From NCBI RefSeq assembly GCF_958298935.1, contig NC_084938.1, forward strand, positions 24,347,501 to 24,411,500: a stretch of 64,000 nt of DNA, in the 5' to 3' direction. The notes under the pieces were generated by a model. It was not told the origin of the DNA. It was given only the letters and a program-made list of their open reading frames with translations, and did not search any database. The stretch comes from Phragmites australis (Eukaryota > Streptophyta > Magnoliopsida > Poales > Poaceae). Positions 11,671 through 23,445 of the stretch are shown here, piece by piece. A program made the translations under genes and the position numbers. Every line of letters starts with the position of its first letter. The first letter of the stretch is position 1.

Positions 11671-12070
11671 TGTCAGCACTGCTGTTCTGCATCTGGCAAC
11701 TGAAGGCAAACTAGAAAAGAAACGGGAGAAGATCAAGAACCACATAACACACGAGGGAAACGGGTCCGACGACTCAACTATCGCGTGAGGGGGCCAGAAT
11801 GGTTATGCAATGTGAGCTACGTCACAGGCCTGAGTGAGCAAGATGTTGGCATGCATGAGTAGCTTGACGCAATATACCTAGCGTCGGCTGGCAGAGTCTG
11901 ACAACCTGTAACAGAATTGTCAATTCTATCTTCTTCTTCAACCTCCCTCTCTTTCTCTAACCTCCCTCTCTTGCTACATTTAGAACCTGCTCTAGTTAAT
12001 ACAATCTCGATCTCCCTTTCCCACTTCATATTCTTACTGTACGTGAATCGATCGATTGAAGGTGCTAACA
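11671..12070 (+). repeat. 5' LTR of the chromovirus derivative
   Basis: Begins TGTCAGCACTG and ends AGGTGCTAACA. It contains shared landmarks with the 3' LTR: GAGGGGGCCAGAATGGTTAT, TGTCAATTCTATCTTCTTC and a pyrimidine-rich stretch. Confidence 0.92.
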
Positions 12071-12155
12071 ACTAGTATAAGAGACATTGTTCCTACGGGG
12101 TTCCGATCTAGAGTCTCACGAGCACTTCACGAGGTTTCAAAAGCGACTCAGCGCC

Positions 12156-12716
12156 ATGGATCCCAACACCAAGCTTCTGTTAGAAGAGATGAAGAACATA
12201 AAGTAAACGCTGTAGAACAAGATTCAAGAGGTCGACATGAAAAATGACGCCCAATTCAAGCAATTGGAAGAGAGCTTCTCCTCCATCGAGGCTTGGAAGC
12301 CACAGATCGAGGCTACCGTGGGTGATCTAAAGATCGAAGTCGGCGTCATGTGCAAGCATCTCGATTGTGTGTTGCTCGAGCAGTAGTCTCCTTCCCTAGG
12401 CTTGCTCACGACACTGGAGGCGGTTGCATCACCAACTTCGGCGGAGGTCGTAGCTGCCGGCCCAGATGGGCACCGCATCGACATACATAACCGGGAGCGT
12501 GGGTTTGGGGTAGTCACCACCCTTTCTCATCTCCCGGTTACGGGTACGCATGAATCGCACCACTCCAAGCTAATTGTTGTTGATGCTCATGCTTTGAGAT
12601 CCCATGTCACTAGTCAGACATTTGTTCATCAGTTTTTCCCTAGTCATGACTTCACGAATAAATTGCCCAAACTGTATTTTCCTCAATTTGATGGCTCGAC
12701 ACTTGTGGAAATCTAG
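12156..12716 (+). pseudogene. Truncated gag reading frame
   Basis: From ATG 12156 (MDPNTKLLLEEMKNIK) the frame shows a coiled-coil N-terminus (QLEESFSSIEAWKPQIEA). It continues to LPKLYFPQFDGS, the usual entry to the capsid-like domain of chromovirus gag, and stops at 12716. Stop codons interrupt the early part (12204-12206 and again near 12384). The capsid core and zinc knuckle are missing. Confidence 0.75.
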
Positions 12717-12969
12717 ATTTGGGCAAGTCTTGGTGAAGTGGACTCAACTTCCAGAAAATCTGGCATCATGGGAAGATACGGAAGATCTACGACAAGCCTT
12801 TCCTTTTGCTCTTGCTTGGGGTCAAACAGGACCGCAAGACTCACGGAGGGTGTTAGCACTGCTATTCTGCATCCGACAACTGAAGGCAAATGGGACAAAG
12901 AAGCGAAAGAAGATCGAGAAACAGGAAGCACATGAGGGAAACGGATCCGATGACCTAACTACCGTGTGA
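12717..12969 (+). pseudogene. Chromodomain and C-terminal tail of a chromovirus integrase
   Basis: The reading VLVKWTQLPENLASWEDTED is the core of a retroelement chromodomain, which in the family targets integration to particular chromatin. The frame differs from gag and starts inside the element, so it is a deletion remnant. The tail runs into the 3' LTR and ends at TGA 12967-12969, with a Lys-rich segment (KKRKKIEK). Confidence 0.8.
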
Positions 12970-13232
12970 GGGGGCCAGAATGGTTATGCAATGTGTGTTG
13001 CGTCGTAGGCCTAAGTGAACAAGAGGTTGACGTGCGTGAGTAGCTTGGTGTGATATAGCTGGCGGCAGCTGACGGAGTCCGGCAACATGTAACATAATTG
13101 TCAATTCTATCTTCTTCTCCAACCTCCCTCTCCTGCTACACTCAGAACCTACTCTGGTTAATACAATCTTAATCTCCCTCCCCCACTTCCTATTCTTGCT
13201 GTATGTGAATCTATCGAATGTGGGTGCCAACA
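12851..13232 (+). repeat. 3' LTR of the chromovirus derivative
   Basis: Begins TGTTAGCACTG, ends GGGTGCCAACA, preceded by the purine run CGGAGGG. It lacks about 18 bp relative to the 5' LTR in the pyrimidine-rich part. By eye roughly 15 percent of positions differ, indicating an old insertion. Confidence 0.92.
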
Positions 13233-15065
13233 GAGATCTGACATTTGTTTCGAACAAGGACACGACAGTGCTCCGAGACCAAAAGGGTCGGAACTCTTGG
13301 CGAAACAAGAGCCGGGTCCAAGCAGCGATCTGCAAAACACGAGCGAAACAGCCCCATCGGATCCAAGCAAAACCCCACCGCTGCAGCTGCTGCTCTCGTC
13401 ACGGCAGGCCAGGAACAGTAGAAGCTCACCAGCGCCGTGGCCCAGGCTTGACCAGTCGGCCGCGGCGGCAGGGCGCGGGCTCTCTCACGTGACGGGCTGG
13501 GGCCGTCCGGCCGCGGGACAGGTCGCCGTCGGGCTCGGCAACCACACGCGGCACGCACGGCCGTGCTAAAAGGCCATGGGGACACGACCCCGGGTGGGCC
13601 CCGGCCAGGCGGAATGAGAGGCATCCCGGGGGGAAAGCAAAGCGCTTTCGGTGCCGAGCTGCTCCGGCACGTCTAAAGCGGAGCCGGGATGGCGAGGCGT
13701 CACGCGTCGCGATTGGGACCGGATGGCAGGCGTTCTCTTGTTGTGCGCTCGTTACACCGTCGTGCACGTACGACTCCACCAGGGAGAGGCATCGTCCGGG
13801 TTAGGCTGCACGCGTGGCTCATGCCTGCACCGGAGAGGAATCAAAGACTCGAAAACCACCTCGACCCCGGCAGGAGTAGAGGATCGTTCTAAAGCTGACG
13901 TCATGGACCGGTGATTGGCAAACGCGAGATCACGAGGTTAAACACAGACTTAAAAAAACTCGATGACGCGAAACCCAGGGGTGTTGCGACGACGATGCGT
14001 AGGCGCGCAGCCCTGACAGCGTCGTCGTCCCCGTCCGCCGTCTAACGCCGCGCAGTCCCACCCACCTGACGGCGTCGCTTCTACCGGCGACCGGCACGTA
14101 CGGTCCCACCATCTCACGCAAACGCAACTCGGCGACAAGGGATGGGATGGGAAGGGGAGGGGACGTGACCGACCGAGGCGGAGCCCACCGCACGCGGGAC
14201 GGCACGACGTCCACGGCCACCTGTCACGAGCCGAGGCGGAGGGTGCGGGTTCAGATGGGGAGGAGAGAGAAAGAGAGCCGAGACGGGGTGGCCGCACGTG
14301 ACTGGAGCCGCTCCAACGCTAGCTTCCTCGTGTCCTGACTCCTGACAGCGACGGCAGGGCCACAAGGCGTGCCGGCCGCACCTGGTCCTGAACGCCTTGG
14401 ACGCATTCTCAAGGCCATTTTTTCCATTTCCTTTTCCGACTGTCCCAACTCTATCTTCGTAGTTTCTCTGGAGAACTGGAGTATATCTCGACTGAGCGCA
14501 GTGTGCACGCAAATGTACATACGCATTTTTCGCAGTATTCTTACTACTGAGCTACTACTATCTTAGTACTCAGACCGTACGCGTTGGTGACACCAAACCA
14601 AAAGGATATACGTACACGACCACAAATCCGACGAGCCAACGACGCGGCGCAACAAACCAGCAGGTGGAGCGTCAGATCACCGCCCGGAAAAAAAGAAACC
14701 CACAGAAGCCCTTTTCTTCGCCTTTCCTTTTGTTTGTTTTATGCGGGCCCCCCGGGTGAGTTGTCCACGTGACGCGCCGGTGGCCGGAAGACGGCTCGGT
14801 TTCGACCGACGTGCTCTGGTGCTCGGTGCTCCACCGCGGTCACGTAATCCGGCCGCGCGGTGCCATCGCCAACCCACCCACCAGTCGCGCGCCACCACGC
14901 GTCCCCCACAGAGCGGGCTAGGTGTATGCTAGGTGCTTATCCCTGGTGCCTAAGGAAAAAAAGGTTAAACACCTATATAATTTTTTTATTTTTTAATATA
15001 AACAAAGATATGGGTTTAAATATAATTAATTATTTTATTAACATTAATATAGATAGTTGTACTAA
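13233..15065. other. Intergenic, GC-rich, no gene recognised
   Basis: Several long frames overlap on both strands between 13200 and 14900. Their translations are Arg/Pro/Gly-rich with no domain, and they reflect composition. Nothing else is recognised. Confidence 0.5.
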
Positions 15066-15350
15066 GAATCTGTTTGTTTCAGCTTCGGATTGTGGCTTTC
15101 AACTTTTACAATCTGAAGCTGAAATAAACAGACAGCTTTTGGTTAAAGTTTTTTAAAATTTGCTGGTTAGATTGTGGGAATTTAAGAAGCTAGTTTTTCA
15201 CAGCTTTTAATAGATTGTGAAAGTCTATTTTACTAAACTGTCCATTAAAATTTTTTAGAATCTATAATATAAAAGCTTTTCATAATCCAGATTTTTACAA
15301 TCCAGCTTCTATAAACTGTTTTTTAAATCTCGAGTTGAAATAAACAGACC
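15066..15350. mobile_element. Tourist-like MITE with TAA target duplication
   Basis: Left terminus GAATCTGTTTGTTTCAGCTT, right terminus GAAATAAACAGACC. The duplication TAA is on both sides (15063-15065, 15351-15353). The left 67 bp is itself an inverted repeat: TCTGTTTGTTTCAGCTTC pairs with GAAGCTGAAATAAACAGA near 15115-15132. Confidence 0.78.
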
Positions 15351-15353
15351 TAA

Positions 15354-18300
15354 ATAAGCATCTTGCCTTTTGCCTAAACGACTGTTCGACTGCAATTAAT
15401 AAAACCCTGCTTTTTTATAAGCACGTTCTCTAAGCATTATATTGTACATGCTCTAAGGCCATGGATAACGCCGTGAGTTAGCAGATGCTTGTCGTCTGTT
15501 ACGTGTTTTGTTTGCCACGATGGATCTCATCCCAAAAGAGAGGGCTCTCGCGGGCAGAAACGCTGCTTGATCAGACATCCGACGCCTAGAGCGTTACTGT
15601 GGAGTCGTGCGCTACAGGCTAACTAAAAAAATGCATGTGTGTGGCAGTGTGGGGAGGGGACAAGAGCAGAAAAAACTGACAGGAGCCTTGCGTTGGGGGT
15701 ACGAGGACGCTTAAGTGAGCTAGTAGCCCTAAAAATTTAATTAAACGTCTATAAATTAGTTATTATCATTTTAGATTGGAGCTCTTACTCAGATACTTGA
15801 TGATTTAGCATGTATTCTCTCTCTAAACATATTTATACTTGTATTTGTATTGTACATGCTCTAATCCATCCCGCTTAACCAAGCAGAGGTTAGCGGCTAA
15901 TTAATCCAGACCTGGCGCTTAAGCAAGCAAGCAAGCGTAGGTTACCAGATATGATATGATAGATTAATTTTTTTAAAACACCGGTACAATATTAGTACGT
16001 GTACACTCACACATCAAACACGCGTACTCACATATCGTTTACTAAAGATCGAATATACGAAATTTAAAAATTAATAAAATCATCATAGACATCTTACTGT
16101 CTACATATATATCATCTACCTTTGAAAAAAATCACTTTAATAAAACGTATAAGAAGTAAACTTAAGATTTAATCTCTAATAAACAGAAGTACAGCCCCTG
16201 CATCTAAGCCTCGATTCTCCAGGATAGGTTGGGTTAGGGTTACGACTTTGTTGCCGATTAGTTTACAGATCCCTAAGCCGATTCGCTAAACAAGGGGAGG
16301 AGGCCGAGACTCTCGGTGCAGGGGAATGCCTATCAAGTGGTAACCCATTCTTAATCCACGGCCTTTTGATCCGTCATCGGAATCTTCCTCTCTGTCAGGC
16401 TGTCACTGTGTCGGTTCGGCCCGTCATTTTGGTCATCAAAACCGCCTTTAATCAATCGCTCTCGCTAAAGGACGAAGCTAGCTGCCACGTACGAACTGTC
16501 ATCGAGGAGAGGAGGGCTTTGTGCTTGCTCGGCTGTTTGCTTTTGCTAGGCTTTCTGCCTTTGGCGCTTCCGGGGGGTGCGTCCGCGCATGACATGCTGC
16601 GGCGTGGAGTTAACAGGTAGGTGGTGTAGTGTAGGGGTCATGTGACTCCATGATTGTCATTAGCGTGACTAATAATCAACTTCATTTGGTTTCAAAGGAT
16701 AATAATCAACTTCATCGATTGTCTCTCAGGAAAAATAAATTCCTGATCTTGCTTTTACGCTCTGAAAAATTGTCTACTTGATTTGTCGTGACCTTGCTGC
16801 TTAAATCGAGAGTAGTGCAAATGGATCTAGAGCATACAAGATGATGGTTAAATATAGGTGTCGAGGATTGGTTCCTAATAATGATTTCAATGTATTGGTT
16901 GATAGACGCGTGAATAACACTTGCGGTGTGTGTATTTGTGATGAACTCAAGAACATAGAGATTATTAAGGTTCAGATTTCTCTAAGCATAACAACTCTAT
17001 ATCCTGTGTATTTTGTTATTATAGTTTATGAACTGGTTACAAATTAGTTTTCTTGACTCCTCCTTCTCTGTCCTTTTACAAACCGGTTCATCATCTTTTA
17101 TATACTAGAGAAAAGAAAAAACTTACAAGTGAGTCCTGCTTATAGACCTATGCCTAGCAAGATAATTTACTTTTGGATCATTGTCATAGAGAACCGAGCG
17201 GATCCAACTTGCCTTGAGAGCTCTGCATGCTCGTCCCATTCGTGGAACACCGCCGCACCTGCCTCCCCCGATCACCCGGTCTGTCCAATCGCAGTGCGTT
17301 GCAAGTTCATTTGCTAAGCTGTCCCATCCCTACGCTCCGTGAGTCTGTCTGTAAAATTATTCACTTGTTTGGTCGTTCTACAGATCTTGTCCCATCCGTC
17401 GCGTGGCGCGAGTCGGTCCACAACACCACAGGACGGGGCACTGTCTATCTGCGCCAGCCACGACTTTGTTCACTGGAGAATTGTCTAAGGAAGGAAAATA
17501 TTTAATGAGAACAGATTGATTTAATGAGTACCTATCCCGCGACCAGTGAAGGCTGATCATGGGAATCCCTTATGTCTAAGAATTCTGGTCGCGAAGATGC
17601 AGACTGATCGCGCTATGGAACTCTGGTCCGGAAAAGAATCTTCTGCCAACTAAATATTAATTGGTGTGGGCTCTCAGAACAGGTGACCCTATTCAATACA
17701 CCAATAATAGAAAATAAATCCATTTGGCGCAATTTATATGATGTGATGTCTTGTTTGGTTAAATTTGACCATATTTTGCCCCCCCCCCCTCTCGGTTTCA
17801 GATTTTTTGCATCTGCATACCTATATGCTAAATAGCATTGTTAAGTCCTTTAATGATTGATCTGATAAAGATTTAGAGTGAGCGGCGCACACATGGGGGG
17901 ATGCTGGGAGCATGATGGGGAGATGGATCCAAAGTAAGGGAGCATGCCTACATGAGAATATAGAAATAGAAAAGGGTTTAGCACAACATGGCAATGCGAA
18001 CAAGGCTACAGGCTGTTCTGTTTGGGACGCCGGACGCACCATGCATCTGATGGATGCGGATTACTTGTAAAGTGCTGCTAAACATGCATGCAGCTGCAAG
18101 ATCTTGGCAGCAGAAATGATTAGCTTCAGGCACTTTCTCTGGCATGGGGATACTTGTGTCAGAGGAGTTGTTAAGGTCTTAAGTAAAAGCCTAATGACTG
18201 TCTATTTATGATTGTTTTGTAAACTAGGGCTACTTTATTATCTACACACTTGTTCTGTTGGCAAGGTTCGACAACATACGCATAATTGATCCTTTTATCC

Positions 18301-20355
18301 GGATGACAATTATACAGATCTGAGTTCATGCGTTACTAGTATATAGTTATATACTAATGATTAACTTGTAGTTGTTACTGTTAGTACTTCTCTTGTGATA
18401 TGCTATTCCAAGATCAACCAAGTAAACCTTGTTCCTGCATTGCAACCCTTTCCCCTCATCTGTTTGGACGGAGGGCATCTCGCCATCTCCGAGTTTGTAA
18501 TTGTAAATGTCTCCAGCGATTTTGCTGATGCAGAAAGTTAATTAAGGGACAAAGTCAAATTTTCTTTTTAAAAAAAGAGATAAACAACGCAGTCGCTTGT
18601 GACGTAAAACATGGGCCGGCACTAGTTTACGCCTCTAGGCTCCAAGCTACGTACAGCATGGCCTGCGATAAACAAAGCACCGCCATCCTCATACTTGCTA
18701 AGCTAGGCTAGCTATTCGTTGGTATGGATGGTCACGAGAGCGTCGTTCTTGGTATGCCGAAACAACTCTTATCCATGTGCACATCTCGCGCTCACTTTCA
18801 TCTCCGACCACTCGGGCACGCCTGGCTGGCGCTTGTCGGCCACGAGTTCCAGAGATGACGGGTAAAGCTCCTCGCCGTGCATGCATGCATCGCTCGATGA
18901 CCATCCTAGCATGGCCAGGAAAAAGGTTTTGGTTAAGAAAAAAAACAGGTTTTTATTCCCGTAGAGAGATGATGATGATGAGTCGGTACGTAAGTTGTGC
19001 GATCCTTTTTTTTTTTTACTACTCTCCACTTGGTATAACCGTAGTATCTGTTTATTTACATACACATATTCTTAATATAACGCACCTACATCTATTCACA
19101 CCTTACACACCCTCAGCCCTACAACTATAGATAACTTAGAAGATCGTATCCATAAAAAAAAATGAACGGAACTTATTGAGACTCCATAGATAACGAGCAC
19201 GTTATAATGCTTTGTAGCACCACATATGAAAAGCAACGATTTTATTTTTGAGAGCAAACCCTTGTGAGACACGGCGTCGAGCCGAGGGCTCGAACGCGAG
19301 TAGGCACGGAACTAACGGGCGTGATCCTTGTTGGTACACCGGGTCACCGGAGATGGAGCGGAGCTGGAGCCTCGGTCGCCATCTGTTGCTGTGATCGCTA
19401 TGCACTGTCACGAGATCCGATTCACGGCGCGTCGCGGCCTTGTCCGTCCGTGTGGGCTCCCGGCTCCTGCTCCGGCTCGAGTGCCGATACAGGCACGCGC
19501 GCCTCTGACCGGCCGGCCGGGACACTGTTAGCACGTGCGCGGGTGTCAGTGCCACACGTGGGTCGCCTCCGACCCGGGACCACACCACCACCCAGCAAGG
19601 CTCCAAAGGCTGCGGTGCGACCGCAGAGGGGCCAGGCGGGCGAAGTAGTGCGCGCGCGCGCACGTGCGGCCTGTGGAGTCGCGCTTGGCGTGGAACGGGT
19701 GGACCTAAACGTAACATCGACGTTGTAGTTGAGATGTGAATCAACTCAGTGGTTCTCACGTGTCAGCAACAAGGTCTCAAGATGATGTTGCGTTGCAGGA
19801 ACTGCTTCCCTTTCTCCCTCCTTCCCTCCCTGGAAAACGCTATTGGGCCCTCCCTCGGCGCCGGCCGGAATAACCGGACGAGGTGACCGCTCGTACCGTC
19901 GCCGTACGTGGCCGCACATGCAGCTCCAACGGCTCCGTCGACGTTTGCATCTCGACGCATGCACGCCTGGTGAGTTCATTCGCGAACAGGAGAGCAGCTG
20001 TTGCACCTCGGTTCGACACCTAAGAGCACTACGGGAGCTTATGGTACCCAAGGGAACTTGGATTTGGCACGGCATCCGCACAAGTCAAGCCAGCGATCGA
20101 GCCTGCACGTGTTTCTGTCGTGCCATTTAGACCTTTTCGCTTTCGAAAAGGAGTTTGGTCACGCGGAATCGCTGTGGTCGCTATCGCAGGATATGAAGTG
20201 CAGATACGGGCTATCAGTGGGTGTGGAAACACGGAGGCCGTGCAAATAGTAAATGTTCACGGCTTTAAACCTCACGTTTTAAGCGAGATATGGTCTTCGT
20301 TTACTACACTACCTGATTGCAAGTGAAACACATGTGGCGATCGGATATTTGCTAC
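15354..20355. other. Intergenic, no gene recognised
   Basis: Five kilobases with only short frames. A C homopolymer lies near 17780. GC-rich frames at 19200-19760 overlap on both strands without a domain. No LTRs, RNA gene or exon-like block with splice sites was found. Confidence 0.45.
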
Positions 20356-20750
20356 AGGTGTGTTTGATTCTTTGGATAAGATTTGATAGAGATGTATGGT
20401 ATTGGAGGTAGGTTGAGCTGAGTTATATTCGTTTAAAAAAATATTTAATCAGTTGTTTCTATTTATACATCCTGAGTCAAATTTATATTTAATTGATCGA
20501 ATTTAAGATCGTACGAACCGATGTAAAAGTTAGTATTTTAATTAGGTGCTCGTATGAAGACGATTGTCTGACAGTGACAAGCGGACTCGCTAACACGAAT
20601 GATACATCTGCTAGGTTAGTCTAAAATCATATATTTACATCTGCTAGATCAAACTAGAATAATATATACGAGTAATCAACCACGTTTCTTATTAAAATTA
20701 TATACATTTATTGTGTAGACCGAGGTAAATTGAGACAAACGAACACACCT
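20356..20750. mobile_element. MITE with AGGTGTGTTTG termini
   Basis: Left end AGGTGTGTTTGATTC, right end GAACACACCT (rc AGGTGTGTTC). The interior is AT-rich and non-coding. The termini resemble the element at 30718-31101. The target duplication is unclear. Confidence 0.5.
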
Positions 20751-22243
20751 AAGCAACTGATGGGGCTTACCGACCGACGTACTGTAACGCATTGCTGATC
20801 CTGACGCACGCATGCGCGCATGACTCCGGAACAGGCGGCAGCAGAGTGCACTTCCACCCTCACGTGAAGTGCCCCCCTCGGCGGGTGCACACATTTCCAA
20901 ACATTTCATCACTCGATGTCTCCACAGGCCATGTTTTTACCCTGGTTCAAGAGTAAAAGGTGAAAACTTCACTCACAGACCGTAGATTCTAAGGGGTATA
21001 TTACATGATGATCCTGGTCTTTGGTCTAACCAAAGGGGTACGGATCTCATCTTTCGCCGATGAATTGTATGGTTACAGAGCTACGCAAAAGCTAACGCTT
21101 CTTAACCGCCGATTCGAGGTTCTTCACCCGCGTGCCTCGGCAGGCTGAGAGGTGATGAAATGCCGGTGTCATGCTGCTTATGCCGTCAAGCGTTCTGGTT
21201 CCTGGCGAAAGCCACGCGTGTCAAGTTGACACGAGGCATTGTTGGGGTTGCTGTGGAATGCTCGAGGGGAACGGGAACGGAGTGGCCATGTGGAATCTGG
21301 CGGGGGCACATGACATGAGCGGCCGGGTGCCCGCCTTCCCCCGATCGCCATCCACGGGAAGCCCGCAATCTTCGGCTTCATGTGCCGCCGTGGGCCCGGT
21401 CCCTCCCATCCCTCACGTGACCCCTTCGGCCCGTCCCTCTCGTCTCATTTTCATTTTTTTTCATCTTTAACATATTTAGTTTGAAAGGATTTATAAAGGA
21501 AAGGGGAGAACTTCATACTGAAGAAAATAAATTTATAATTTTTTCGTAAAGTAAACCGTAAAGAGAATCGTTTGAATGCTAAAGAAACGAAAATTACTTT
21601 AAAAAAATTCTAGATCGCGGAAGTAAATTCGTTGGACATGTCTCGTCTGCTCCTCCGACGCATCCTACAGGCTGGGCGCCTGAGCTGCAGAGGACGGGTG
21701 AGGCGTGAGTTTTTTTTTAAAAATTCCTTAGATCACGCGATCAATGACAATGATCCGAAAAGCAAGGGATCAACCAAAACATTCAAGTTCCAGCGTTTGG
21801 AGTTACGATCGAGCGGTGTAGCCATGGAAGCACTAGCTTATGTCGTCCGGGTCTGTGCTATGCAATCAGTCGTACGGGTACAACCACATGCATTATATGA
21901 TGCAGATGTTGGTTTAATTTTTTTCTATCATCTAAAATTTCACTGTCACGAGCATTGCGTCCTTGTACGACATCACACGCATCGCCCTTGATGTCCAAAA
22001 TTTCGACTCCACACTTACACCACAGCGTAAAACAACAGGAAGCGCACACGTATAGATTAAAAATATTTAAATAAGTCGTGTCTACTAAGTCGGTTTAAGA
22101 TACGATACCATAGATATGATACGAGGCTACGGGTCGTGCTTGCGTTGAATGCACAACACGGTCCGACCTGCCTGAGTCGGGTCGGCACGAGCACGACCCA
22201 ATCCAAATTGATACGGGCATGACACGGCCAGACATGATCTATT

Positions 22244-22282
<39 letters not shown>

Positions 22283-22899
22283 ATTTTGTAGTTTTTAATC
22301 TATTTTTTATATTTTTAATCTTATTTTAATCTATTATATATATATATATTTAATTTTATAGCTATTTTTTATTTTATCGGACTAGCTATGTTAACAGACC
22401 GTCTGTGTGTCGTTGTGCTGCCCGTGACGTCGTGCCTCTCGTGCCCACCAGGCCGCAATCATACCCGAGCGGCACGGAGGCCGATAGAATGTGTCGTGGG
22501 CTGAGATGAAGACACACGGGCTGTACTGTTACAGTAGCGAAACCGTTCAGATCGTTCCGTAATCAGACCGTGCCAAGCCACGCGCGCATGACGAGCCGTG
22601 CGGAGTGAGCCATTTAAGCACCTCTAGTATAGATAAACCACTGTCTAATCCTAGTTAGCGTCCTAATCAGTCTACACTAACAATCTTAGCCTAGCATGGG
22701 GATTAACACTCCCCCCATTAACGAAAGTTACGGTCCCTCACGTCAACGCCGGGGGCAACCGCGGTCAACTCACGCCCGGCACGTGCTGGATCGCGACCCC
22801 CGCCGGGCCATCACCCGCGCCGCTAACGGCCGTCGTGCTAACGCCGTCACGGAGAGAGAGAGGGAGGGAGAGAGAGAGAGGCTCTCTCTGCTAATGCCG
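20751..22899. other. Intergenic and promoter region of the BIM-like gene
   Basis: No gene is seen. A TA dinucleotide run spans 22247-22279, with a second short run near 22336. A GA/CT-rich patch (22850-22890), common in plant core promoters, precedes the candidate TATA box. Confidence 0.5.
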
Positions 22900-22905
22900 T
22901 ATAAA
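22900..22905 (+). promoter_or_regulatory. Candidate TATA box of the BIM-like gene
   Basis: TATAAA lies 225 bp upstream of the start codon and just after a GA/CT-rich stretch. Transcription would start near 22930, giving a 5' UTR of about 200 nt. Inferred from motif and position only. Confidence 0.45.
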
Positions 22906-23129
22906 GCATCACGGCACAGGAGGAAAGAAGCCAGAGAGAAGAGACGCCGGAGCTGCCTTTGGAGCTGCAGAGATCTCCCTGCTCCTCTCTTACCCTCTTA
23001 GCATCTCCCTGTTGGCGGCCCAGTTTCTCCGGCCTCAAGCTAGACGAAGAAAAGAGCAAGGGCCGCCGCCGCAGCTTGCGAGCCGTGCTTCTGCCGCGCG
23101 CGCGGAAGCGAGCGGTGTAATGCGCGGCC

Positions 23130-23389
23130 ATGGGGCTGCAAGGTAATTCATTCGTCGCGCCATCGCGTGGGTTTCTTCCTTCGTTTCGGGCTCGGGGTTC
23201 GCGGTCCATGGATGCATCGGTGATCCTTCTCCGGCTTCCTGATCCCGGAAGTGCTGATGCGTTGAATGCGCAGGAGATAAGGCGACGCACGACTTCCTCT
23301 CGCTGTACACCGCCACCAAGGACTCGGCCCTGCCGCTGCTCCAGGAATCCAAGAAGCCTCCTCCTCCCTCTCAAGGTTCGTGTGATTCA

Positions 23390-23445
<56 letters not shown>

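Larger units (their letters stand above)
11671..13232 (+). mobile_element. Shrunken chromovirus-type Gypsy element (gag + chromodomain only)
   Basis: Two LTRs of 400 and 382 bp flank a 780-bp interior. The 5-bp duplication GAGAT is perfect on both sides (11666-11670, 13233-13237). The LTR ends are inverted copies: TGTTAGCAC at the start of the right LTR and GTGCTAACA at the end of the left LTR. TAGTATAAGAGAC just after the left LTR resembles an initiator-Met tRNA primer-binding site. The interior joins a gag N-terminus directly to the chromodomain end of pol. Protease, RT, RNase H and integrase are absent, so any movement would need proteins supplied in trans. Confidence 0.92.

Noticed and set aside
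13211..14300. Several frames over 100 codons on both strands
   Set aside because: Compositional effect of GC-rich intergenic DNA. No motif, splice pattern or start context supports a gene.
22100..22620. GC-rich flanks around the TA run that look like a decayed transposon (repeated GTCGTGC/GCACGAC)
   Set aside because: No pair of termini or target duplication could be fixed.
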